Assembly: GCA_000711775.1 (NCBI GenBank)
Contig: ARYC01001433.1
Coordinates: 23,906-87,905, forward strand
DNA from: Oxytricha trifallax
Taxonomy: Eukaryota; Ciliophora; Spirotrichea; Sporadotrichida; Oxytrichidae
Direction: 5' to 3'
DNA length: 64,000 nucleotides
Numbering within the stretch: the first letter of the stretch is position 1; every line of letters starts with the position of its first letter. A program made the translations under genes and the position numbers. This document shows positions 36,310 to 47,492 of the stretch, piece after piece. Below the pieces are notes generated by a model. That model was not told the origin of the DNA. It worked only from the letters and a program-made list of their open reading frames with translations, and did not search any database.

Positions 36310-37870
36310 TGAACACAATGTTTAAGGATTTAGTAGCATCAATTCAAGGGATAAATGCGAATCCTTCGTCGTTGAACTTCCTAATTGCTCTAATGAAGAT
36401 GGTAATAACCTATTTAGTATTCTTACTTAAGAGAGAGACTTGAACAATGTTAAAAAGAAGGTGTTTTAATTGTGTAAAGTAAGAAAAATTCATTCAAACC
36501 TCAATCAGCTTAAAGCTACACTTGCACTATTTGTGACAAAATCTTAACTAAAAAATAAACCACACGACAGATAAAAGCACATTCCAGAAAATAAGAAAGT
36601 TTTGCTCATTTGAAGAGCAAAATTGGTTACGCGTGCAAGGTTTGCCAATAGAATTTTGAAGGTCGGTAACCGACTACACATTAAAAAGCACCTATTTTCT
36701 CACTCTGATGTTGATATTCTCAAAGTTGGTTATGCTCCGTTTGTAATTATTTGCTTATTTCTTATTTAAAAATATATATTTAACTTATTCAGCAATTAAA
36801 GGATTTAATTAGAAATCCTATAAAGTATTAGAATTTGACTCTGATGGAAGTGAGGTACACAAAATGAAAGTGGGACATAATTAAAATGAACTTAAATTTA
36901 AAAACTAAAACCAAATTGAGGATCAAAGAAATTAATCTTAATAACTCATTGAAAGAAATCAAAATGCTGAAAAAGCTGTAAATGGACCAGGACCTAATCA
37001 ACTCTCTAGGAACTACATCAGTTTTGAATAAATAGTTAAATAAACGACCTCATCAAACAGCATGCTTATTGACTCAATTGAAGAATTGATTGAGAGAAGA
37101 CAATCTCTTGGTTATAATCATTTGGCCAGGCATCAAATCCTTAGCTAATAGTAAGATGAGCTATATCGAGAAAGAATACAGTTAGGAATCTAATTGTTAC
37201 TCAAGCTTGGATCAAACATAAAAAAATTAGCTTGACTAAATAACGAAAGTTTATTTTAGTCCCTCATATTTACTCATTTGGCTTAGTGGGTACGACTTTA
37301 CATTAAGAGATTTACTTAATCTTCAACATAGAAGACTAGTAACGTGGAGGAGTATTATAAGTGCAACTATTGCAATGAGCCAACTGCTCAATGATAAAGT
37401 AGTTCATCTGTATTTAAAACCACAAAATATTAAAATTAATCTAAACAATAGCTCTTACAGTACTTTGAGCAATTTTTCAAGAACTCAAATTTAAGGGGAC
37501 GTTACAATTGATTGTGACTCAAATTTATATCTCTATATATATGGCTTTAACTACTTGCAATAAATTTATGCTGAGCCTTAGAGAGATAACTATTCTCTAC
37601 TTGTACTAATTTTATATTAACTAGCTGGAGAGAAATTTCAAAGCGTGATTCAAAATGAAAAGTCTGTATAAGAGCTATCAAAAGAGTTTTTATTATTAGG
37701 AGAAATGAAGAATTTCAATGATATTTTGGAAATACTATCCACTGGTGCCACCAACTTAATTCCAACTGCAAACGAAATCACAAACATTTTAGAAAAACAT
37801 ATTATTATTATTGATAAAATACAAAATATAAAATAACTGGCATGTATTATAATTTGTAAAATAAACTACA
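36310..37870 (+). pseudogene. relic of the TBE zinc-finger (57-kDa type) gene
   Basis: Two C2H2-type fingers can be read: YTCTICDKILTKK..IKAH near 36515-36580, and YACKVCQQNFEGR..LHIKKH near 36620-36700 with a frameshift inside. The linker between them (HSRKQESFAHLKSKIGY) aligns with HSGKAKIYFKHEKVNGRY of TBE copy A. Further coding-like frames follow at 36795-37230 (..SIEELIERRQSLGYNHLAR..) and about 37560-37870 (..EKFQSVIQNEKSVQELSKE..). A GTAATT..TTCAG stretch at about 36745-36795 could be an intron. No kinase motif remains. Confidence 0.5.
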
Positions 37871-38650
37871 TTTATAATTGTTATAGTTTAAATATATAAG
37901 GCATATATTAAAGATGAAAATAAGAAAAATGATAGTTTGATATCTCTAAGCCCAATTATATTTATTTTATTTTTGATTTTTCTAAATCAAATGTCATTTT
38001 GCGAAGGCTTGCATCAGTTTAGATTTTAACGAATCCAGAATTCATTCTTAAATATCTAATTTTATAAATCTTGAAGAAAGCGTTATTGTCATCGCGCTTT
38101 TTATCATCTGAAATCTATACTTTAGATAAATTACTTAAAATAAGTTGTAATTCTAAAAATTCAGAGAGAATTTTATGTTTTTATGTTAGATATGATTAAA
38201 ACTATGAACCTACCTAGTATTATTTTTAAAAAAAAGAGTTATAGTGTTGAGGGAGATATTGCTCTTAGGAAAATCATATAATTCCATTTTAATATTAATC
38301 TTGATTATAATGAATGTGTTTCAATTATTAATTAATTTATACATTTTTTATATTAGAAACATTTATTATCGATAATGGTTTATAATATTTATAATTTCCC
38401 GAATTCTTTCAAAATTAATTCTTATGAATCTAGTATATACATTAATTTTTAAAGTTTTATAGCTAAGTGAGAATCTTTTGCCTCATACAAATGCATTTCT
38501 AATAGTATCAAAATTCCATTTTATAGTATAGATATGAAAAATTAAATTATTATTAATAATAGGTAAAAGAAAAAGATTGAAAACAAAAATAAAGGCATTA
38601 ATTAGTAATCTAAGTAATCTACTGTTGTTCAGCTTCCTCTAAATAGTCAC
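37871..38650. other. AT-rich spacer
   Basis: No gene recognised between the relic and TBE copy A. Confidence 0.4.
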
Positions 38651-38755
38651 AATCAAAACGCCAAAATCCCTTAGTGAGGTTTATTAGTGCTTTGATTTGT
38701 AGGGTATAGTTGAGGTCTTATTGGGGTTAGTAGAGAAATTAGGCTAATTTACAAA

Positions 38756-39814
38756 ATGAGAAACAGAATTAGCGAAATTTAGGGTCTATTTATGATGAGT
38801 AATAGTTGATTTTCTGCTTAAGCTTAGGTATGGTACGAGTATTAATATAGACTAAGTCAAACCAGTACTGAATTATACAGCCATAGCTAGACTCCTACGC
38901 AATAGTGCCTCAACTGTTAGGTATTATTGCTTGTTGGCTGTTTAGCATTATAACTCAGGCTCTTGAAAATATCCTGCAAAAAAATAAAAGTTTTCACAGG
39001 TCCATATTGACTATCTCTATGGCTCTAAGACATTAAAGTATTTGGCTCACTTTCCTCTTGAATAAAGAGCTGTCATGTTTCATCGCAAGCTATCAGACAT
39101 GCTTATCTCTCTTAGACTAAAGCCAATATTTATAGAAGAAATTGCATTACTTTCAAGACTGTCAACAGAGTGAAGAGAATAATTGATTTTACAGTGCCAT
39201 TTTAGAGTAATAATTTAAATTTAAATATGATTAAATGCAGAGAGCTTTTACTAATAACATCAAGTTCATACATGCTGATGAAGCAGTATTCACATTCAAC
39301 ACTTTCATTAATAAGTTCTGGTATAAAAAGTATGAAATATAGAAGTATATGATTAAAAAGTAAAGTTTGCCACTCATGGAATTTTAGCAGGTATTAGTGA
39401 AGATTCAGGTCTAGAAGCTATTGTCATTCATCCTCGCTCTATTAAGTGAGAGTAGTATATCGAGTTTTTGCATAAGCTAAGAGAAAAGTATAGCAACTAA
39501 GAAATCATATTGCTTGTTGATAACTTATCAGTTCATAAGACTAAGGAGTCTAAGAAAGCATATGAAAAGTTAAACATAGCTCCTGTATACAACGTTTCTT
39601 ATAGCCCATAATTTAATGGAATTGAATTTTACTGGAGTTAAATCAAGACTTACTACAAGAAGCTTCCGCTGTATCATCTAATGCATGATTTACCAATCGA
39701 TACAGTAGACTTAATACAAAGTAGTTGCAAGAGAGTGAATAAAGATAAGACTACGATATGTGCAAGGAAAAGGAGAATGAATGTTTATTAATAAGTTTAG
39801 ACTTAAATGAATGA
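38756..39814 (+). pseudogene. TBE 42-kDa transposase, copy A (frameshifted)
   Basis: Tc1/mariner-type DDE transposase of TBEs. The start follows the ATG seen in copies B-D. The N-terminal HTH is readable as LNYTAIARLLRNSASTVRY. The catalytic motifs are IHADEAVFTFNTF, LLVDNLSVHKTK and SPQFNGIEFYW, all three acids present. Several frame changes interrupt it: before the HTH, near 39170 and near 39350. A TGA follows NSGS. The ORF ends at TGA 39812, 6 bp from the convergent 22-kDa stop. Confidence 0.8.
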
Positions 39815-39820
39815 AATAGT

Positions 39821-40607
39821 TCACATATTAAATGGACCCTTAAAAGGATTAGGCTTCTCTTTCTTTTCTTCTTCTTAAGGGTTGAAAGGCCTTAAGTTTC
39901 TTCTCTTACTGCCATCTCCTGCATCTATGTTCATATCTTCTGGCTTTTTAACATCTTTATAAAGTCTCTTGCTTACTAATGAACTGTCTGCTGTTTTCTA
40001 TCTCTATGAACCTTAGCATGCTCTTCCATAATATATATACCAGTGCCAGATTTTCCTACAAAGTTATATGTCAAAGATTACTTGAAAGATAAGGATGGTT
40101 CTTAAGTTCCTCTAGCCAAGCTGAGCTTATTAGAATGCCTTGCTTCTTCTGTTTTCAGGAGAGATAGAATATCGTTTCTTATGTGCTTCTTCAATTATTT
40201 CTCTGAGATACTCCTCTTTTATCGTACCAAGAACACCAAAAAAAAGCTCCTCTCTGGTATTTTATTAGAGAGTTGCTTCTTGGCAGGAAGAAAACTACCA
40301 CTTCCTCATCTTACATGACATCTTCATAAAGATTAGTGAATAAAATCTCAGGGAAGTTGGGAATTTCTATTAGTTTAATCTCTTTATTTTTAAAAGCTTT
40401 CTTCTCCTCACAAAGAATTGCATTTAAGAATGAAATTTTGGTACCTTCCATCGTTGGAAGGAATAATCCAACTGTATAATATGTTATTAGTCATCAAGTT
40501 ATCTTACAGTGCAAAGTTAGGTATCGATAGAGATCTTCGTCACTTCTGAATCTTGATATCATTTCTTGAGCTTCGACTCTTTTTATTTGATCATTGAGTG
40601 ATTCCAT
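39821..40607 (-). pseudogene. TBE 22-kDa ORF, copy A
   Basis: The conserved TBE protein of unknown function. It starts MESLNDQIKRVEAQEMISRF at 40607 and contains MEGTKISFLNAI.. and NFPEI. It ends ..MNIDAGDGSKRRN..EEEKKEKPNPF, with TGA at 39821-39823. Frame interruptions lie in the middle, so it is listed as broken. It is divergent from the zinc-finger gene and convergent with the transposase. Confidence 0.75.
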
Positions 40608-40671
40608 CTTTGTTCCTCTTCCTATTAATGAATTTAAAATTATAATTTATAGACTTCTGGATCCTATTGTT

Positions 40672-40990
40672 TAAAATCTTACTATTAAATATGGGCATCT
40701 TATAGGAGGTCAACCCTGCAAAGATACGTGGAGAAAGTTTGCAGAAGCTGTAACAAACTGCAGAGATTGAGCTCCATTTTTATCAATTTAGTTCCATTAA
40801 ATTAGTACTAAATTTGTTTAAATTTAATTAGTACTGGTACTAAATCCGTTTAATTTTAATTGATACCAATTTAATAGTACCAAAACTTAATTAGTACCTA
40901 GTTTTAATCTAGTGAGGTTTTAATGGAAAAGTTTCAAAATGGTTTAAAACCTAATTGGTACCAGTACCAACCTGAATTTTTTCTTAGTTG
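40672..40990. promoter_or_regulatory. TBE divergent intergenic region, copy A
   Basis: A block CTTACTATTAAATATGGGCAT..GGAGAAAGTTT (40676-40735) is conserved in all four TBEs. It is followed by an array of degenerate TTAATTAGTACC / GGTACTAAAT motifs (about 40795-40990). It sits between the divergent 22-kDa and zinc-finger genes, so a bidirectional promoter or transposase-binding array is inferred. Confidence 0.45.
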
Positions 40991-41173
40991 GTGCCAAAAT
41001 TAATAATATTAAGCATAAAATTAGAAAATTTATAGTTTTAAACAAAGTATAAATATGATCTTTTACACCTCAAAATCAACCATTATTGTTGCTATGGAAG
41101 GTATTATACAGAGTAACTATAACTAGAAAGGTTATTAGAGCTTTATAAAAGAAATTTAAATTTGAATTTAAAC

Positions 41174-42110
41174 ATGGCGGCTAACTTAAATCGTAAAGCA
41201 ATCTCTCTTGGAACTGGATAATCATAGCTAAACTTTGGCTCAACTAAAAGCCTGAAAATATTTATGTTGAGAGGGAGGTAGAGCTAAGAACTCTTGAATT
41301 TGAAGCAGAGGTTTTGATCATATAAGTATTAAACAAGAAGGAGAGTGGAGAGATTAGAGTTTAAACTTAAATTGTTTATGTTGAGGAGCTAAAAGAACAG
41401 CAACCATTCGAAAAGATAAAAGCATTTCAATGTGAAGACTGCTAGAATCTTTTCTCAACCAAACAAAGCTTGAAGAGACACCTGAAAGAGGTTCACTCTG
41501 GCAAAGCCAAGATCTATTTCAAGCATGAAAAGGTAAATGGTAGGTATTAATGCACGACATGCATGAAATTATATACTTCCTCAGCTAAAGTTAAAAAGCA
41601 TATGCAAAAGCATCACCTCAGCGAGTTCTTGATTGAAGATTAAGAGACTAAAAACTAGTAACAGCTAAAAGAAAATCTAATACTCTTGAATAATAGAGAG
41701 AGCAGCAGGAGAGACACAAGAGGCAGAAGCGATTTGAATCGATGAACCAACCAGTAGGCAATACAATTTCAGCATGCTTCTTAGCGAAAGCTATTAATAT
41801 ACCAGCATTAAATGCAGTTGATCTCAGTACTTGTATTTAAAAATACTTGAATGTAAACGTGCCTTCAAAATCAAAGCTTATTGTAGTTAATGAGTATGCA
41901 TACAAGGTGTATCCTTTCATGATTATCATGAGAGCTCCAAACTATCCTCGAAAAACATTAGATGATATCCTTGACTACTTATAGAGAGCATAGTTCAAAA
42001 GATACAATAAAGATAAACAGATAAATGTTTTATAAATTAATAACACTAATACTCATTATAAATTCATTAAATTCACATAAAACCTGAATTTTGTCTACTA
42101 ATCCCAATAA
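41174..42110 (+). pseudogene. TBE zinc-finger (57-kDa type) ORF, copy A, kinase part deleted
   Basis: Starts MAANLNRKAISLGTGQSQLN. A frameshift follows near 41255 and another near 41700. Two C2H2 fingers are intact: FQCEDCQNLFSTKQSLKRHL..H, and YQCTTCMKLYTSSAKVKKHM..H. The later part (..LSTCIQKYLNVNVPSKSKLI.., VVNEYAYKVYPF) matches the region just before the kinase-like domain in copies C and D. The HRDLK..N and DFN motifs are absent, and sequence passes into the right terminal repeat, so an internal deletion removed the kinase lobe. Confidence 0.7.
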
Positions 42111-42177
42111 GACCCCAACTATAGCATACAAATCAAAGCACTTAAAAACCTCACCAAGGGGTTTTGGGGTTTTGAAT

Positions 42178-42906
42178 GCATTTGAGGAAAAACTTTTCAA
42201 AACCAATAAAAATGCGGTTATACTCAAAAATTGATAAAAATATGATAGTTGTAAAATATTTTTAAAATTGGCAAAATTGGAGTATTTGAGCAGTTTTAAA
42301 GAGGTTTAAAATTCATGAGAAAATTAAGTTTTTATAAAAATGGGAAACAATTCTTTATCTATTTTGCTATCCTTCCTTAGAGCCTTAGACAACTCATCTA
42401 GGTGTGGAAAGCTACAGATCATAGGTTTTTTAGCTCTTCTTCAAAACCCGACACATATCAAAACCTCACAAAATAAGTACTCTTGAAGATAACTGCACTG
42501 CCAGCTAAGGGAAAAGTGTTTATGTAATAAACATTTTTTTTAGTTATTTTAATTTTGTATTTAAAATATTTTCTTTAAATTAGCTTATTTCTTCTATATT
42601 TAAATTTTCTTTTAAGAATCAAAATAATTTTATTGTCTAAATATATTATTAAAATAATTTAGTTTTAATTTTCTTTATTTCTCTCAATATAAATATTAGG
42701 TATTTTTATTTTTTTCTACTTTGGTTATAATTAATCATCATTATTGCTTTATTTTTATATTTTTTTCTTAATTTCTTGCATTTTATATTTTTGTAATTAC
42801 TCTTCTTAGATACAAAATACTCTTAATTTTTTAAATCCATATAAATTATTCTTTTCAGCATCTACTTTTATTTTCCATAATATTCAATCTTCAACAATCT
42901 ACTAAT
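42178..42906. other. spacer between TBE A and TBE B
   Basis: AT-rich. Its left half holds the second copy of the dispersed repeat, listed separately; the rest shows nothing. Confidence 0.5.
42250..42500 (-). repeat. dispersed repeat, copy 2 (inverted)
   Basis: Reverse complement of 11880-12070. Shared blocks are GCCTTAGACAACTCATCTAGG, AAACCCGACACAT and CATGAGAAAATTAAG. TBE A inserted just beside it. Confidence 0.65.
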
Positions 42907-42986
42907 CAAACCCCAAAACCCCTAAATGATGTTTATAAGTGCATTGATTTGTAGGGAATCTGTTAGGGGTTGGGGTTATTAATTAA

Positions 42987-44045
42987 ATGCGAGATTAAAA
43001 TAGCAAGCTTTTGGGGTCTATTTATGATGAATAGTATATAGATTTAGTGTTTAAACTGCTTTATGGATGTAATATATACAATGAATAAGTCAAAGCAGTC
43101 ATCAATTATAAGTCAATCGCAATGCTCTTAAAGCGAAGTGCATCAACTGTTCGCTCCCACTGCCTTATAGCAGTATAACTAAAGCAATAATAGCTAAATT
43201 CTAAGGCTAAGATGTAGTCAAAGTTTCTATAGAAGCATATTGACTATCTTATTAATGAGAAAACTTTGAACTATTGGGCTCACTTCTCTCTACACTAAAG
43301 AGCTACTATGCTTCACCGCCAATTCCTTGAGTTGAAGATATCTGCATAGTCTAATGCAAACATTTATAAACGAAATGGTATCTCTTACAAACTTGTGAAT
43401 AGTATCAAGAGTGTGATTGATTTCACTCTGCCATTTTACAACAATAAACTAAATTATATTTATAATTAAATGTAGAGAGCCTAATAGAATAATATTAAGA
43501 TTATTCATGCTGACGAGGCTGTGTTTACCTTCAACAATTTCAACTAGAAGTCTTGGTATAAGAGGCATAGTAATATAAAAGTATGACTTAAAATTCAAGA
43601 TATAAACAATGGCAATTCTTGGAGGTATTAGCGAGGATGCTGGTTTAGATACTTATGTTATTCATCCTCGCTTAATTAAGACAGAACAGTATATTAAGTT
43701 CCTTAAACAGCTGAGAGATAAGTACCCTGAATAAGAGATTACACTATTTGTTGATAATCTTTCTGTTCATAAGACTAAAGAAACAAGAAAGAGTTATGAA
43801 CAACTTAGAATAATGCCAGTGTTCAACGTACCTTACAGTCCATAGTTTAATGGGATTGAGTTCTACTGGGGTATATTAAAAGATCATTAGAAACTGCTGT
43901 TATACCACTTGATGCATGACCTACCTATCGATATAATCGATTTTATAAAAAGTTCAGCTAAGTGAGTTGATAATTAGTTGGCATAAAAGTGTGCTAAAGA
44001 AGGGAGAGTGAATGTATATAAATAAGTTTTGTAGTTAAGTTAATG
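42987..44045 (+). pseudogene. TBE 42-kDa transposase, copy B
   Basis: ATG 42987 (MRDQNSKLLGSIYDEQYIDL..). The frame stays open through the HTH (INYKSIAMLLKRSASTVRSH) and the first catalytic Asp (IIHADEAVFTFNNF). A TGA with a 2-nt shift is at about 43583. It resumes as ILGGISEDAGLDTYVIHPR.., LFVDNLSVHKTK (second Asp) and YSPQFNGIEFYWGIL (Glu). Another TGA falls at about 43968 (..IKSSAK), and the family stop is at 44043. All three catalytic acids remain, but the gene is broken. Confidence 0.8.
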
Positions 44046-44055
44046 AATATATAAG

Positions 44056-44842
44056 TCACATTTAATATTCTTTAGAGGGAACGTCTTCTCTTTCTTTTCT
44101 TCCTCTTAAGGCTTGCTTGGGCCTTGGTTTTTTCTCTTGCTGCCAGCTCCAGCATCTATGTTCATTGACTCTGGAGGCCAAATATTTGAATAAAGTCTGT
44201 TGCTTACTTCATACTTTGTCTGCGGCTTTCTCTCTCTGTGAAGCTTGCTCTATTCCTTCATCAAGTAGATACCAGTACCAGATTTTTCTAAAGAGTTAAG
44301 CTACAAATCTTACTTGAAATATAAGGGTGCTTCTGCAGCTCTGATAGCCAGCTCTCACTTATCTTGATCCCTTGTTTGTCCTTATCTTCTGAAGAGATGC
44401 TGTACCTTTTCTTATGAGATTCTTGAATAATTTCTTTCAAGTAATCACCTTTAATTGTTGCAAGAATGCCAAAGAAATAGTTTCTTTCAGGTAGTTTATT
44501 TGACAACTGCTTCTTAGTAGGCATGTAGTGCGATACCTCTGGGTCGTTCATAACATCATCATATAAGTTAGTCACTAAAATTTCAGGATAGATTGGATTC
44601 TCTGCAAACTTTACATCTTAAGTTTTCAATGCTTTTTTCTCTTCGCAGAGTATCGCTTTTAGAAATGAAATTTTAGTACCTTCCATCGTTGGCAGGAACA
44701 AACCAACTACATAAACAAGATAAGTTACTCTGGGTTCCTTACCTTGCTGCACCAGGTAGCGATGCAAATCCTCCTTGCTTCTAAATCTTTGAATCAATTC
44801 TTGTGCTTGGAATCTTTTCATTGCATCATTTATTGACTCCAT
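44056..44842 (-). pseudogene. TBE 22-kDa ORF, copy B
   Basis: ATG at 44842 (MESINDAMKRFQAQELIQRF..), with LFLPTMEGTKISFLKAILCE. The frame is lost near 44600 and resumes as MTNLYDDVMNDPEVSHYMPT.., KLPERNFFFGILATIKGDYL. TGA at 44056-44058 by alignment to copies A and C. Confidence 0.78.
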
Positions 44843-44911
44843 CTTGTTTACAGATCTAAGAAATGATATTCAAATTTAAGTTTATTGATTTCAATTATTT
44901 ACCTCTGTAAA

Positions 44912-45160
44912 ACTTACTATTAAATATGGGCATCCTATAGGAGGTCAACCTCTAAGAAGGATATGGAGAAAGTTTTGAGAACTGGTTTCAAACTTGAGAG
45001 ATTGATATCAATTTCTACTGTTATAGTTCCATATTTTTAAATTTAAATTGGTACGTACTTAATTAGGAGCACCCTAATTTTAATCATAAAATTACAAAAT
45101 ACCTCCTAAAGCAGTACGTACTTAATTAGGTGCACCTCCTAAATCGGTACGTGCTGTAAT
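44912..45160. promoter_or_regulatory. TBE divergent intergenic region, copy B
   Basis: Conserved block CTTACTATTAAATATGGGCAT..GGAGAAAGTTTT, then repeats built on TACGTACTTAATTAGG..GCACC rather than TTAATTAGTACC, so the iterated motif differs between TBE subfamilies. Confidence 0.42.
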
Positions 45161-45345
45161 CAACTTATTTTTGAAAGTAAAAATGTTTACTTTCTCACCC
45201 ATATTTAGAGCTGTTTCGTCTCTTAGCACTCATATTTCTTCTCTAAAACTGTAAAAACTTCCCTTGAAATTTGTAGGCTCGCAAAGCTCTCATATAAGCT
45301 ATCAGTTATAGATGCAGTTTTATAATATTAAATTCAAATTTAAAT

Positions 45346-46525
45346 ATGAATCAAATATTTTAAGAAAAGCAACAGCACTTCCATCAAATTAAATGAGACT
45401 TACCTTTGGCAGCAATAAAAAGTGTGATAGCTGTGAGATGAACTCTCATAAGGAACTACCAGACCTATCACTTGAGGTCTCTGTTATTAAAATAGAAATT
45501 AATATAGATCATAAATTTTCGAAATTAAATTTTTGTAATCAATAATAAAGAAACAGATTTTAATTATATATTTTAATATTTTTCTTTAAATGAAGCATTT
45601 GTTAAATGGCCTTGCAAAAACCTCTCTGATCTTCTTGAATAGTAACTTTTAAATCAGCAAGTAAGTACCAAGAATTCTCATAAATTTTACTTTATTTGAA
45701 CTATATACCTAATAAATTACAAAAAAGCTTATTATATTTCAAGATATCAAAATCAGTATAAAATTAGGATTTTTTTGTGCGATATTTTCAATTCATCATA
45801 ATTTGCTATACTTACACAAAAAATCAGAAAACAATATAGAAATACTATAGACTATACTATATCCATATATCAAATTAGTTAGAATGCAAGTATTTTGCTA
45901 CTTTAAATATTATAAATAAAATAATTTATTCCTTATAATCTCAGTAATACTCAAAAGATTGTATAGTTTAAAACCCATTTTTTTCATTTTCAAAAATTAT
46001 AAGTTGTGATTTAATTTACATCGGACAGTTTTGATTTTAAAAATGTTTCATATTTCCTATTGTTTCGTATTTTATCAATAATAGAAAATAAATGGCAAAA
46101 AAGTGTGTGGGAGACAGAGAGGATGAGAAAGGTATTAATGAAATTCCTATACAAACTGAAGAAGCTGAAGTCTATTTTTGTGAGCTATGTGAGAGAGATT
46201 TTGCTCAAAAATCAAGCTGGTACAGGCATAAGAAGGAGAATAGAGAAGGCAAGACTACTGTATACTTAAAGCACGACAAAATCGATGGGAGGTATTATTT
46301 CTTTGAGTGCCATTAGTAGTACTCTCATACAAGAGACTTGAAGAAATATCTTTTAAAGGCTCGCAAAAAAGAAATAGAAATTGAAAAGCATGAGGTTGAG
46401 ATGAAGCTTTTCAACAAAAGAAAATCGAGAGAATATTCTGAAGCGGTAGTGCCTGAATAAGCTAGTGAGTTAGAGTACGTAAAGAAGTCATGCAATCAAC
46501 TGACCTCTGAAATAACAAAAATTAT
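45346..46525 (+). pseudogene. TBE zinc-finger ORF, copy B, truncated
   Basis: The 5' part (..ILRKATALPSNQMRLTFGS..) and the finger part are separated by about 550 bp of AT-rich DNA without coding character. The finger part runs from 46092 (MAKKCVGDREDEKG..). The first finger reads YFCELCERDFAQKSSWYRHK and lacks a normal final His. The second (YFFECHQQYSHTRDLKKY) has lost a Cys and a His. The coding sequence stops at the insertion of the IS1595-like element. Confidence 0.65.
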
Positions 46526-47413
46526 GGGGGGGGGGGTCTACCACTCAATTTTTTAAATCCTAAGTCGGTACCATATGAAAATTTTTTTTACCCCAAAATC
46601 CTAAGTCGGTACCACATATAAAAAAAAATTTTTCATTCAAAAAAATAAATATTTATTTTAAAGTTAACTTAATTTTTATTTTGATATCATTTTTTAATTA
46701 ACTATATAAAGAATTTTAATGTAAAGAAGAAAAAAATGAAGATATTGTAAATACCGCTGATCGAATTATTGATGTTTTACAATTTATTAAGGATATCAAA
46801 AATGTTATTGAAGCAATTTAAGATATTGGGATTCTTGAGAGATGTGAAATGCAGTAAATGTTTACTGAATATGAAACTAAGATCAAGAAATGACACACCT
46901 GTCCATAAGAAATTAAATTTAATATGTTATTCAATAATAGCAACAATTATATTAATAAAATGATGATGTAGAAAATGATAATGAAAATGATGAAGTTTAT
47001 GATGAAGAATTTGAAGAAGGAAAAAAATAAGATCTAGATGTTGAAATGTAAGATGAAGATGAAAATACAAGACCAAAAAATTTTAGAGGTACAAACTAAA
47101 TTGAAAGTTTATGGTTTTAACTAATAAGATTTATTAAAAATCTTTATAGCACAGTAAGCGATGGAAATTTTAATTTGCATGACTTTTTAATGTAGGCTCT
47201 TTAGAGAAGACATGTCAAAATGAAGAAAAAAAAATAAATGAATTTTTAGCTGAGATTTTAAATATATTATTAATTACTTAAAATTTTATTGAATGTGAAA
47301 AAAAAAATTTTATATATGGTACCGACTTAGGATTTTGGGGTAAAAAAAATTTTTTCATATGGTACCGACTTAGGATTTCAAAAATTGAGTGGTACCGACT
47401 TAGACCCCCCCCC
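46526..47413. mobile_element. IS1595/Merlin-like element nested in TBE B
   Basis: Inverted terminal repeats of about 100 bp: a run of 11 G, then TCTA..CCACTCAATTTTT.., AAATCCTAAGTCGGTACCAT.., TTACCCCAAAATCCTAAGTC. These are mirrored at 47315-47413, ending in nine C. The interior keeps the C-terminal part of a transposase gene, listed separately. No target duplication is visible (AAAATTAT left, TATAAATA right). The TBE B kinase region is missing on the right, so a deletion accompanied or followed insertion. Confidence 0.78.
46735..47265 (+). pseudogene. IS1595-type transposase fragment
   Basis: Frames with TAA/TAG as Gln read ..IVNTADRIIDVLQFIKDIK.. up to a TGA near 46890. From about 47040 they read ..RPKNFRGTNQIESLWFQLIR, then FIKNLYSTV..NLHDFLMQALQRR. 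The TN-x-IE-xx-W..lkr..Y..V pattern is the C-terminal block of the IS1595/ISXO2/Merlin DDE family, with Glu in QIESLW as the last catalytic acid. The first two catalytic Asp are not visible, so the enzyme is incomplete. Confidence 0.55.
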
Positions 47414-47492
47414 TATAAATAACCCCAACCCCTTACAAATTCTTTACAAATCTAAGCACTTATAAACCTCATTAAGGGGTTTTGGGATTTTG

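Larger units (their letters stand above)
34112..37870. mobile_element. ancient TBE-related transposon relic
   Basis: Three decayed genes occur in the same order and orientation as in the TBE copies downstream: a DDE transposase (+), a 22-kDa-like ORF (-) and a two-finger C2H2 gene (+). No terminal C4A4 repeats were found at the outer edges. A single telomere-like block (GGGGTTTTGGGGTTTG, 36093-36108) lies between the second and third genes. Boundaries are set by the genes, not by ends. Confidence 0.6.
38654..42174. mobile_element. TBE transposon copy A
   Basis: Telomere-bearing element of the Oxytricha type. The left end reads CAAAACGCCAAAATCCC (three changes from C4A4C4A4) and the right end GGGGTTTTGGGGTTTTG. 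The inverted terminal region continues as TTAGTGAGGTTTATTAGTGC on the left and in reverse complement on the right. The target duplication AAT is at 38651-38653 and 42175-42177, matching the ANT preference known for TBE1. At 3.5 kb it is shorter than copy D because the kinase part of the third gene is missing. Confidence 0.92.
42907..47492. mobile_element. TBE transposon copy B
   Basis: Left end CAAACCCCAAAACCCCTAAATG, right end GGGGTTTTGGGATTTTG. The AAT duplication is at 42904-42906 and 47493-47495. The same three-gene order as copy A is present. It carries an inserted IS1595-like element at 46526-47413, and the kinase part of the third gene is gone. Confidence 0.92.

Noticed and set aside
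36310-37240. Independent cellular zinc-finger gene
   Set aside because: The inter-finger linker and the gene order match the TBE 57-kDa gene, so a transposon relic explains it better.
38651-38670. True chromosome-end telomere
   Set aside because: The C4A4 blocks occur as paired inverted ends flanked by AAT duplications, with sequence continuing on both sides, so they are transposon ends.
42030-42227. Minus-strand 65-codon frame
   Set aside because: It crosses the right end of TBE A and its target duplication into the flank, so it is not a gene.
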